This document shows positions 57,001 through 63,645 of a stretch of DNA of 64,000 bases, one piece after another (positions within the stretch are counted from its first letter, which is position 1; each line of letters begins with the position of its first letter). A program made the translations under genes and the position numbers. This stretch comes from a virus, in the IMG/VR virus record IMGVR_UViG_3300037086_000474, positions 1-64,000 of that record; one strand, given 5' to 3'. The notes under the pieces are model-generated. The model was given only the letters and a program-made list of their open reading frames with translations, had not been told where the DNA came from and did no database searches.

Positions 57001-58726
57001 TTACATCACTGCCTCAACAGTTCCAATTGCAACAGCGTCAGTGCTTGGTGGAGTAAAGATTGGAGCCAATGTAAGTGTTGCAGGAGATGGGACAATCTCT
57101 GTTGCAACACCATATTCTTTGCCAACTGCTTCAACAACCGTATTGGGTGGTGTAAAAGTTGATGGAGCAACCATTACAATTTCATCTGGAGTGATTAGTG
57201 CTCCATATACATATACACTTCCTACCGCCACAACATCTACACTTGGTGGAGTGATTGTGGGCAGTGGCATCAATTTAGCGTCAGGAACTATATCAGTCAC
57301 TCCATATTCTTTGCCAACTGCTTCAACAACCGTATTGGGTGGTGTAAAAGTTGATGGAGCAACCATTACAATTTCATCTGGAGTGATAAGTGCTGCTACT
57401 TATGTTGATGCTCTCGCTACCACTTCTACTGCTGGTGATGTAATAATTGGTACGGGACTTTCTGTTTCTTCAGGAACTATTTCAGTAATTTATGCCGGAA
57501 CTGGATCAGCCAATTCCGCTGCTCATAGTGACCATACTCATATCAATTCTTCTTCAATTGGTGGTCCATATGAACTTACACTCGGAAATCCTGGAAGCAA
57601 TGGTTATGTTCTTTCTTCTACTACTTCTGGAACTAGATCTTGGGTTGCTCAAAGTTCTTACACACTTCCACAGGCCACAGCATCAGTTCTTGGTGGAGTA
57701 ATTGTAGGATCCAACATTAGTGTTGCTAATGGTGTAATTAGCATTGCCAACTATGAACCAGCACTTGGAAATCCGGCAGGAAATGGTTATGTTCTTTCTT
57801 CTACGACCGGTGGAGTGAGATCTTGGGTGAGCGTTGCCACCACATTACAAGGTGCCTATAATGGTGGCCAAACGGTCAATGTAAGCGGAAGTAACGTGGT
57901 ATGGCAATTACCAGTCAGTAAGGGATTTGTTATTCAAGATAGCACCGGTGCCAATACCATGTTCTCAATTTATGGTAATAATACTTCTGGTTCTTTTGGG
58001 CTTGCAGGAAATCAATACAGCTCAATTCAGGTTAGTGATGTCCAGCTAGACATCTATTCAAATGGAACAGGAAGCTCCATCACAATTCGTTCTGCAGGGA
58101 CATTGACATTTGATGATAAGTTTACATCGAGTGCCATTTCACTAAGTGAAACTGGTGTAACTGGTTTGGCAGCTTCATTCTCTGGTCACGCAACCTCCAT
58201 TATTGGCGCTATCAATTATATGCAGACGGAGGTCATGAGTGGTGGTGTTCAAAATGGTGTTCTCCAACTCACTAATCAGAGTTCCGCTCCAACTGGTGCC
58301 GCTGGCCAGATAGCAATGATTAATAGCGATCTTTATTTTTATGACGCTACAAGAGGAAAGTGGCTTACTCCATCTAAGACAGCTCAGTGTGCTAAGAATG
58401 GAAACTCAAAGGGTTATTATCTCAGATGGCCTGATGGTGCTCCTGGATCTGGAACATCTGGTCTTACTTTCCACAGAATTGGTACAATTGTTGGAGCCGC
58501 CATCAACACTACTACAACCGGAACTCCTGCAGTTGGAATGCACGCGTTCATAACACTCAATGGTTCTAATGTGGCTACCCTCACATTTGACAGCACGGGA
58601 GATGCCCTAAATACAACGTTCAATGTAGATTTCAATCTTCACGATGTTCTAGGAGTGAAAATGGACAATGGCACAACTGATTTACAGAACCCAATTGCCA
58701 GCATAGAGTATAGTTTTCGTCCGTAA
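51059..58726 (+). CDS. 2,555-residue repetitive tail fibre
   Basis: SD AGGAG. After a unique N-terminus (MAENYRIVEINGLAIDPITQ) and the H-x-H module HTHDNRYFTKAQLSTSG near residue 108, the shaft consists of about 39 beta units of 24-31 residues of the form L-P-x-A-T-x-S-x-L-G-G-V-x-I-G-x-x-I-x-V-x-x-G-T-I-S-V. They are interrupted three times by a ~180-residue module (GWYYKVSVAG, GDLIIFDGTTWD, FNTRTGNVVLTSSDVTTAL). The C-terminal head follows at about 2,415 (FYDATRGKWLTPS) and ends F-R-P. A long triple-beta fibre is expected. Several repeats are identical in DNA. Confidence 0.85.
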   Translation: MAENYRIVEINGLAIDPITQKMPVEITAEPHALFGVEHYGLLDDSQIPSGIMRDLEHQLDPHTMIIDGRDVSVDGTKLDTIETGAEVNNLTDQQAQSLTSGIDCNWHTHDNRYFTKAQLSTSGMSMVDWGNITDAPTAFNPTIATTSTLGGVIIGSGVNVSSNGTISVTPYTLPKATQTTLGGVIIGHDINIDVNGVISIDNYEPYMMEPVISGYLLSSSAAGLRHWVPPYSLPPATTSTLGGVVVGTNIGVDANGTISVTNIPWSIISSTPTSIAGYGIVLTFSNITTALGYTPINVNQIGVANGLATLDGSGHLTNSQIPLSLIGALVYQGVWDANTNTPHLVSGVGTKGWYYKVSVAGSTNIDGTTSWDIGDLIIFDGTTWDAVEEVAPAVDSFNGRTGNVVLSSSDVTTALTYTPYNVTNPAGYLTLSTLPIGSTTVQGILEVGGELGVSNGVVSYTLPQATTSTLGGVIVGTGLSVSAGNISIVYAGTGSINSASHSDHTHSNGSNIGGPYELADGNPSADGYLFSSTILGSRSWVAPYSLPAATSFALGGVKIGSNIDVESDGTISVTFPAAYSLPIASSSVLGGIKIGANVSVAGDGTISVAIPYVLPPATTSVLGGVIVGSNISVDVNGVISITGYELALGNPSTNGYLLSSTTSGTRSWVAPYSLPAATSSVLGGVIIGSGINNSSGTISVTPYSLPAATSSVLGGVIIGSGINNSSGTISVTPYSLPAATTSVLGGIIVGTNISVSSGTISVATATTAVLGVVKVGTNITVSSGTISVATATTAVLGVVKVGTNISVASGVISVATATSSVLGLVKPDGTIITISSGAITVATSTTAALGVVKPDGTTITIAAGVISATQYSLPTASTTVLGGVKIDGSTITISGGVISAPYTYTLPSATTVTLGGVIIGSGITLSNDGTISVTPYTLSQATSSILGGVIIGSGINVSNGTISIDNYELALGDPTADGYLLSSTTSGTRSWVAPYSYSLPAATTSTLGGVIVGSNISVSSGTISITAIPWSIVSSTPTTISGYGIVMTSSNVTTALGYTPINVNQIGVANGLATLDSSGHLTNSQIPLSLVGALVYQGVWDASANSPHLTSGVGTKGWYYKVSVTGTTSIDGTSAWGVGDLLIFNGTTWDSVEEVAAEVTSFNTRTGNVVLTSSDITTALTYTPYNVSNPAGYLTLATLPIASSSTFGIVEIGSGIDISGGVISVTPYSLPTASTTVLGGVKVDGSTITISNGVITAPYTYTLPIATSTILGGVKIGANINISSGTISIANYELALGIPSTNGYLLSSTTSGTRSWTVPYSLPVATSSVLGGVIIGSGINLNSGTISVTPYSLPTASTTVLGGVKIDGSTITISSGVISAPYIYTLPQATTSVLGGIIIGSGINVSSGTISVTPYTLPVATSSILGGVKIGSNIAVGGDGTISIANYELVLGNPSTNGYILSSTASGTRSWIAPYSLPTASTTVLGGVKIDGTSVVISSGIISATYTYTLPVATSSTLGGVVVGSGLSVNAGTISVNFPTPYSLSIATSSTLGGVKIGSNINIAGDGTISITPYSLPIATSSVLGGVKIGNNITVGGDGTISVAAPYSLPAATTSALGGIIIGSGLGVTSGGTLSVNFPASYILPVATASVLGGVKIGANVSVTGDGTISVATPYSLPTASTTILGGVKIDGTTVTISSGIISAPYTYTLPQATTSTLGGVIVGTGFSVSFGNISVVYAGTGSANFAAHSDHNHTGIYEPVLGNPGTNGYILSSTTSGTRSWIVPYSLPAATTSTLGGVIVGTNISVSAGTISITAIPWSIITSTPTTISGYGIVLTSSNITTALGYTPINSNLIGAVNGLATLDVTGHLTTAQIPTSLLGGLNYQGIWNASTNSPALASGVGTKGWYYKVSVAGTTSIDGISAWELGDLIIFDGTTWDRVEGGVTDVTSVFGRTGAVTLISSDVTTALGYTPYNVTNPAGYITASTVPIATASVLGGVKIGANVSVAGDGTISVATPYSLPTASTTVLGGVKVDGATITISSGVISAPYTYTLPTATTSTLGGVIVGSGINLASGTISVTPYSLPTASTTVLGGVKVDGATITISSGVISAATYVDALATTSTAGDVIIGTGLSVSSGTISVIYAGTGSANSAAHSDHTHINSSSIGGPYELTLGNPGSNGYVLSSTTSGTRSWVAQSSYTLPQATASVLGGVIVGSNISVANGVISIANYEPALGNPAGNGYVLSSTTGGVRSWVSVATTLQGAYNGGQTVNVSGSNVVWQLPVSKGFVIQDSTGANTMFSIYGNNTSGSFGLAGNQYSSIQVSDVQLDIYSNGTGSSITIRSAGTLTFDDKFTSSAISLSETGVTGLAASFSGHATSIIGAINYMQTEVMSGGVQNGVLQLTNQSSAPTGAAGQIAMINSDLYFYDATRGKWLTPSKTAQCAKNGNSKGYYLRWPDGAPGSGTSGLTFHRIGTIVGAAINTTTTGTPAVGMHAFITLNGSNVATLTFDSTGDALNTTFNVDFNLHDVLGVKMDNGTTDLQNPIASIEYSFRP
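53069..53254 (+). repeat. two identical 93-base tandem repeats
   Basis: Unit 53069-53161 is followed directly by an identical copy 53162-53254 (31 codons each); a third copy begins at 53255 and diverges after about 20 bases. Identity at synonymous sites shows very recent duplication. Confidence 0.9.
53343..53466 (+). repeat. 78-base tandem repeat
   Basis: The segment beginning at 53343 recurs at 53421 with no difference for about 46 bases; period 78 bases, 26 codons. Units here read L-G-V-V-K-V in place of L-G-G-V-x-I. Confidence 0.85.
57107..57392 (+). repeat. ~87-base direct repeat, 192 bases apart
   Basis: The segment starting near 57108 (CCATATTCTTTGCCAACTGC) recurs near 57300 and is the same for about 85 bases, with one different shaft unit between. 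Confidence 0.8.
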
Positions 58727-58742
58727 TTTTTAGGGAGTAAAT

Positions 58743-60854
58743 ATGCTTACGACTTTTCAGATCAAAAATACGAGTGGCTCATCAATCTTTATAAGCGAAC
58801 TTAGTCTCACCATTCCTGCAAGTAGTTATGCAACCGTAACTAACGAGGATGTTTGGGAAGCGAACGCCTCTGGTGATTTGAGAGGTTTCATCAATGCTGG
58901 TACCACAATCATCAACAATGGTTCAGATCTAAATCAAGCCGACAGCCTTTCCTTCCTTGATGACACTCTTTATCTCAAAACCATTTTTTCTGTTTTAGGT
59001 CACACCCACCCTGGAACGTATGAACCAGTACTTGGAAATCCAGCAAGCAGTGGCTATGTTCTTTCTTCAACTACTGCCGGAGTAAGATCTTGGGTGTCAA
59101 ATATGAGTTACACCCTTCCAGCAGCTACGACTTCTACTCTTGGTGGAGTGATCATTGGAACTAATATTTCAGTTTCTGCCGGAACGATTTCGATCGCTTC
59201 TATTCCTTGGTCAATTGTTGCCTCTACTCCAACCACAATCTCTGGTTATGGAATAGTTCTTACTTCTTCCAACATTACTACTGCTCTTGGGTATACTCCA
59301 ATCAACTCCAACCTCGTTGGAGCAGCTAGTGGTCTTGCTACTTTAGATGGAACAGGAAAACTCACGACTGCACAAATACCCGCGTCTCTTGTTGGAGCCC
59401 TAGTTTATCAAGGAACCTGGAATGCTTCTACAAATACTCCCACCTTAACTTCTGGAGTTGGAACAAAGGGGTGGTATTACAAGGTTTCTGTTGCAGGAAC
59501 TACTAGTCTTGATGGTTTTGCCAATTGGGGAGTAGGAGATCTTGTTATTTTTGATGGAACAACTTGGGATGGTGTAGAAGACACAGAAAATGTAGTTACG
59601 TCATTCAACACAAGATATGGTGCCGTCACGCTCACATCTTCAGATGTAACAACGGCCCTAACCTACACTCCCTACAATTCAACAAATCCAGCGGGGTATA
59701 TAACGGCAGCCACCTTACCAACAGCATCAACCACTGTTCTTGGTGGAGTAAAGATTGATGGTACTACAATAATAATTTCTAGTGGAGTGATTAGTCACCC
59801 ACTTGCTGGAACCGGAACTACCAACTCTTCTGCACATAGTGACCACACTCATACAAATGCAAGTGGAATTGGTGGCCCATATGAATTAGCTCTTGGAAAC
59901 CCAGGAACAAGTGGATATATTTTGTCTTCGACAACTACTGGAATTAGATCTTGGGTTGCCTCCGCCTATACGCTTCCAGCAGCTACAATTTCTACTCTCG
60001 GTGGAATTATTGTAGGAACAGGTCTGGGAGTATCCACTGGAACAATTAGCGTTTCATATGCTGGAACTGGAACTGCTACCTCGGCAGCCCACTCCGACCA
60101 TACACACTCTGGAACATATGAACCCGTACTCGGAAATCCTGGAACGAATGGATATGTTGTTTCTTCGACAACTGCTGGTGTTAGATCTTGGATCGCTCCA
60201 AGTTCCTATACTCTTCCGACGGCCTCTACTACAGTGCTTGGAGGAGTGAAGGTTGATGGAACTTCAATCACAATTACTAATGGCGTTATTTCAACGAAAA
60301 ACTTTTCGCTCAACGACATATACAATAATGGAACCACAATCACCACTGGAGCAGGTGCTTTTAATTTAGACTCGGCCAACGGATATGCCCCTCTACAAAT
60401 TGGTCCTGAGACGTCTGCACCAACTGCTGGACTTGCAGCGGGACAAATTTGTACTTATGATAACACACTTTTTATGTATGATGCAGTTAGAGGCCATTGG
60501 CTTTCTGTTGATAGCGTGGCCTTTTCGGCAGCTATAGTTGGTTCGAGTGTTAAGAACTCTTATATGCTCGTTCACGGAGACAGTTGTTCAGCAACAGTAG
60601 GGTATGTAATGCCATTTAATGGAACAATTGTTATGATGGGAGCAGTTTCATCTTCAGCAACTAGCAATAGTTTTGCGATCTATAGGAGTGGGGCATCTTT
60701 GGTGAGTTTGGCGTGGAGTGGAGTTGCCTCGGTCTATTCAAACACGACTAATGCAGATTTTTCTGCTGGTGACATACTCTCACCCTATATTAGTGGCACA
60801 TCCAACTATTGTACAAATCCAGTCTGTTGGTTCAGCGTCAGAAGGAGAATATAA
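58743..60854 (+). CDS. 703-residue tail fibre, shortened relative of the giant fibre
   Basis: SD AGGGAG. Anchor domain (FQIKNTSGSSIFISELSLTI, residues 1-75), then the shaft units and one copy of the ~180-residue module (GWYYKVSVAGTTSLDG...), several HSDHTHS segments, and the C-terminal head (FMYDAVRGHWLSVD...). It combines the anchor absent from the giant fibre with shaft and head of the same type, pointing to module exchange. Confidence 0.83.
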   Translation: MLTTFQIKNTSGSSIFISELSLTIPASSYATVTNEDVWEANASGDLRGFINAGTTIINNGSDLNQADSLSFLDDTLYLKTIFSVLGHTHPGTYEPVLGNPASSGYVLSSTTAGVRSWVSNMSYTLPAATTSTLGGVIIGTNISVSAGTISIASIPWSIVASTPTTISGYGIVLTSSNITTALGYTPINSNLVGAASGLATLDGTGKLTTAQIPASLVGALVYQGTWNASTNTPTLTSGVGTKGWYYKVSVAGTTSLDGFANWGVGDLVIFDGTTWDGVEDTENVVTSFNTRYGAVTLTSSDVTTALTYTPYNSTNPAGYITAATLPTASTTVLGGVKIDGTTIIISSGVISHPLAGTGTTNSSAHSDHTHTNASGIGGPYELALGNPGTSGYILSSTTTGIRSWVASAYTLPAATISTLGGIIVGTGLGVSTGTISVSYAGTGTATSAAHSDHTHSGTYEPVLGNPGTNGYVVSSTTAGVRSWIAPSSYTLPTASTTVLGGVKVDGTSITITNGVISTKNFSLNDIYNNGTTITTGAGAFNLDSANGYAPLQIGPETSAPTAGLAAGQICTYDNTLFMYDAVRGHWLSVDSVAFSAAIVGSSVKNSYMLVHGDSCSATVGYVMPFNGTIVMMGAVSSSATSNSFAIYRSGASLVSLAWSGVASVYSNTTNADFSAGDILSPYISGTSNYCTNPVCWFSVRRRI
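59201..59730 (+). repeat. fourth copy of the ~530-base fibre module
   Basis: Homologous to modules at about 51846-52370, 54139-54660 and 56503-57030 in the giant fibre. All encode I-P-W-S-I...T-P-T-x-I-x-G-Y-G-I-V through Y-N-x-x-N-P-A-G-Y. Copies differ at many synonymous sites but keep length. Confidence 0.8.
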
Positions 60855-60856
60855 AA

Positions 60857-61714
60857 ATGGCTCAACGAATTATCAAAAACTATACTAATCAAGATTTAAT
60901 TTTAATCGATTTAGGAGACGTTGTCATTCCCGCTAATGGAGCCACAGATATCGGTGGTGAAGAAAATAAACTCATTCAGCTCGCCTCTTCAAACGATTTG
61001 ATTGCTGCGATTGGTCAAGGTATCAATAAATATCAAGTAAACGATGGAATGAAAGACATGTCTTTTTCTGAGGGTATTGATTGTATTAGAAAGATACAAG
61101 TTCCCACACTGAGAGACCCTCAAGGAAGATGGCGAGTTAGAGCAGACTCAATTCCTACAAACTATGACGTTCAATTTACTGGTTCTGGCGATAATTTAAC
61201 AACTCGAGAAATTTGTGGAGGAGAGCCACTATACTGGAATTTTCACGGGGATGAACATGAGGTCACCGAAGGCGTACCAAGTGGATATCGAAGAAAAAGA
61301 ATAGATTTTCAATTTATAGATGGTGTATATGTCAAAGACGGAATTATCAAATACGTCGGCGCACCCCCCTCGTCATACATAGATATGATGTTGGTTTGTC
61401 CCACGGGCTATTATTACGATAAAAAATGGGTTGATGACGGTGGCAACATATCTTGGACTTATCATGAGGCAACCGAAGATACTGTTTTCGCTTGTTGGGT
61501 GAATAAGTTTTGGATATACGGCGACGACGATTGTACTTTGGGAACAGAAACTGCTTCTGATATACTTGCTCCAGAGTATTTGATCTGGAGAATAGAAATC
61601 ACGGCGCCCGCGGATATGCCTGATACTGTTCCATTTCACGACATCACAGGATTGCACGGTACATGTATTTTTCAACTTTATCGAGCGAGAACAATCGCTT
61701 GGCCCGCGGAGTAG
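60857..61714 (+). CDS. anchor-domain virion protein with unique C-terminal domain
   Basis: 285 residues; ATG 60857 preferred over 60809, which lies inside the upstream gene. Anchor (LILIDLGDVVIPANGATDIG) and second subdomain (QVNDGMKDMSFSEGIDCIRK). From residue ~100 a unique domain (TLRDPQGRWRVRADSIP; GGEPLYWNFHGDEHE; ending ARTIAWPAE). Possibly a capping or adaptor protein. Confidence 0.72.
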   Translation: MAQRIIKNYTNQDLILIDLGDVVIPANGATDIGGEENKLIQLASSNDLIAAIGQGINKYQVNDGMKDMSFSEGIDCIRKIQVPTLRDPQGRWRVRADSIPTNYDVQFTGSGDNLTTREICGGEPLYWNFHGDEHEVTEGVPSGYRRKRIDFQFIDGVYVKDGIIKYVGAPPSSYIDMMLVCPTGYYYDKKWVDDGGNISWTYHEATEDTVFACWVNKFWIYGDDDCTLGTETASDILAPEYLIWRIEITAPADMPDTVPFHDITGLHGTCIFQLYRARTIAWPAE

Positions 61715-61741
61715 GTTTTATCAAACTATAGGAGTAAAAAA

Positions 61742-61927
61742 ATGATTGAAGGATTTTATTTTTTTGATTGGAAAGACTTAACCGAAGAACAGACAGCAGA
61801 CATCATTGAATTTATGACTTCTGGAGGAAAACAAAGGCTTCAGTCTGATAGAAAGTTTATCAATATGCAGAAGATGAGTAACTTCTTGAGAAGAAATCCT
61901 GATCTATCACAATACTTTGTAGGATGA
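61742..61927 (+). CDS. 61-residue protein of unknown function
   Basis: SD AGGAG. MIEGFYFFDWKDLTEEQTAD, then a basic helix. No family recognised. Confidence 0.6.
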   Translation: MIEGFYFFDWKDLTEEQTADIIEFMTSGGKQRLQSDRKFINMQKMSNFLRRNPDLSQYFVG

Positions 61928-61933
61928 CAAGTA

Positions 61934-61940
61934 AAGATAA
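61934..61940 (+). promoter_or_regulatory. candidate late promoter motif, short spacing
   Basis: AAGATAA in TAAAGATAATC, only 18 bases before the ATG at 61959, shorter than at other genes. Confidence 0.35.
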
Positions 61941-61958
61941 TCTAGTAAGGAGTTCAAT

Positions 61959-62396
61959 ATGCCAGATACACCAGTTGTTCCAATCACACCACCAACGTCA
62001 CCAGTATTGCCTGGACCAACAGTTCAAGATATACAAAAACAAATTGAAGAGCTCAGAAACTCACTTCTGTCTCAAGATCAGGGAGATCAGGGAGTAGAAG
62101 TTGGAGCAGCGCCCACAGTGGGAGGAATACCGGTAAAGACCGATAGTACTTCTAAGTGGATGATCAATATTTCATTTGTTGTTTTTGGACTCTGTGGAGT
62201 AGTTGGATCAGTGTGGCAGGGATTTGATATGACTAAATATACTCAGTTCTTGCAGACATTTGCCTATATTTGGGCGCCACTTGTTGTTGCAGTCGGTGGA
62301 GGTCGTGCTTTCAAGAATTGGGTCAGCAAGAAATATGTGCCACCCGAGACACCATTAAATCCATCTGTTCCTGCATCAGTTGCGGGCGGAAAATAG
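61959..62396 (+). CDS. holin-like membrane protein with Pro-rich N-terminus
   Basis: 145 residues, SD AAGGAG. Pro-rich start (VVPITPPTSPVLPGPT), short coiled coil, then two hydrophobic helices (WMINISFVVFGLCGVVGSVW and FLQTFAYIWAPLVVAVGGG) separated by a short charged loop, and a basic/Pro tail. Size and topology fit a class II holin or a tail-membrane protein. No endolysin is adjacent. Confidence 0.65.
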   Translation: MPDTPVVPITPPTSPVLPGPTVQDIQKQIEELRNSLLSQDQGDQGVEVGAAPTVGGIPVKTDSTSKWMINISFVVFGLCGVVGSVWQGFDMTKYTQFLQTFAYIWAPLVVAVGGGRAFKNWVSKKYVPPETPLNPSVPASVAGGK

Positions 62397-62405
62397 GGAA
62401 TTTAT

Positions 62406-62702
62406 ATGAAATGGATCCTTACGTTGGAGGAAAATGGCTATGAGATCCGTTATTGGGATCAAATTACTGAGCAAATCGGTGAATCAATAGCCACTAATTG
62501 GAACAAAAAAAGGCTTTATGAGACTCTGTTAGAAAGCGGCTTCAACATCAAGAAAGAAGATCTGAAGGAGGCCTTCAGCATACTTGATAGTGGTGAGAGG
62601 CCTTTTGTTGTATTAACTTCTTTGTCGAAGGGTCCCATCGACCTGGACACCTTTATTCACGACCAATTTGTCATCGACAAAGAAACTCAAGATGGAAAAT
62701 AA
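62406..62702 (+). CDS. small protein of unknown function
   Basis: 98 residues, weak SD. MKWILTLEENGYEIRYWDQI and a helical centre (LYETLLESGFNIKKEDLKEA). No motif recognised. Confidence 0.6.
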   Translation: MKWILTLEENGYEIRYWDQITEQIGESIATNWNKKRLYETLLESGFNIKKEDLKEAFSILDSGERPFVVLTSLSKGPIDLDTFIHDQFVIDKETQDGK

Positions 62703-62928
62703 TGAAAAAATACTCGCGACCCATTATTTAGAGCAAGTTGCTATAGGGTTGGAAGATTTTGGTAGATTCAAAGAATTATTTAATGCTGAACACATATATT
62801 CGTTCTATGTCAAAGACAAAAGAGTCGATGGCACGAAAGTAATACTTAGTGTTCGAGCGATGAGGATCAATGAATTTGCTGATCTTCTTCGCGCAAATAA
62901 AATCGAGTACGAAGTATTAGATCAATAG
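62692..62928 (+). CDS. small protein of unknown function
   Basis: 78 residues from ATG 62692 (11-base overlap), preferred to 62668. Alternating strands and helices (HYLEQVAIGLEDFGRFKELF; MRINEFADLLRANKIEYEVL). Ferredoxin-like fold possible. Confidence 0.6.
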   Translation: MENNEKILATHYLEQVAIGLEDFGRFKELFNAEHIYSFYVKDKRVDGTKVILSVRAMRINEFADLLRANKIEYEVLDQ

Positions 62929-62937
62929 GAGATCATA

Positions 62938-63633
62938 ATGAAAAGGTCATCGAAAAAGTTGGAACTCTATAAGGAAGAGAAGCAAGAAGTTCTCAATAGA
63001 ATTCTGAAACTTTATAAAGATTGGGCTTCTTCCAAGGGACAAAAGGCCATTCAAGAAATGAAAATGACTCTCAATGAGGCAATTACTAGCCCAATTAATT
63101 TCTTGAAGATAGTTGAGAAGATGGGATCAGATGGAAAAACGATGCTAGATATCTATGGTAAAGAATGGACACGATTTGGAAAAAGTCCCCTAGAGGCCAA
63201 AAAGAACATAATTAAGACATTAGTCAAAGAAAATAAGATGAGAGCCCTAAAAGAAGACAAAAACGATGGATCTGTCGTTGGTGAGTTTGGATTGGCCTAT
63301 TACCCCATTACTGATAGATCAAATGCAATGGAATCTGCAGTAGATTTGAATGACCGTGATATTGTTATCCAAATTAGACATGCTATCACTGGTGGCAATA
63401 TGGAAATTGCCAAGCAATTGATTTTGAGTTCTTGGGGCAGTCTGACTCTTAATGACCGCAATAGTTTAATTGAGTGGATTAATGGAATGCAACAGTACAA
63501 TGCGTTTGAAAATGCTCCAGAAAAGGGCAGAAAGTTGCTAATTAAGCCATTAAAGACTAAAAATGAAATGCCAAAAGATGAATTCGCTGAAAGATTTGTT
63601 AAAACAGCAATTGAAAACATGAAAATTAGTTAG
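62938..63633 (+). CDS. 231-residue helical protein of unknown function
   Basis: SD AGGAGA. Charged helical N-terminus (KEEKQEVLNRILKLYKDWAS); centre contains YPITDRSNAMESAVDLNDRD and GGNMEIAKQLILSSWGSLTL. No recognised family. Confidence 0.65.
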   Translation: MKRSSKKLELYKEEKQEVLNRILKLYKDWASSKGQKAIQEMKMTLNEAITSPINFLKIVEKMGSDGKTMLDIYGKEWTRFGKSPLEAKKNIIKTLVKENKMRALKEDKNDGSVVGEFGLAYYPITDRSNAMESAVDLNDRDIVIQIRHAITGGNMEIAKQLILSSWGSLTLNDRNSLIEWINGMQQYNAFENAPEKGRKLLIKPLKTKNEMPKDEFAERFVKTAIENMKIS

Positions 63634-63645
63634 ACCTTGCGTGAA

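Noticed and set aside
53069-57392. CRISPR-like array of direct repeats
   Set aside because: Repeat periods are multiples of three within one long coding frame, there are no unique spacers of constant length, and no cas genes are present.
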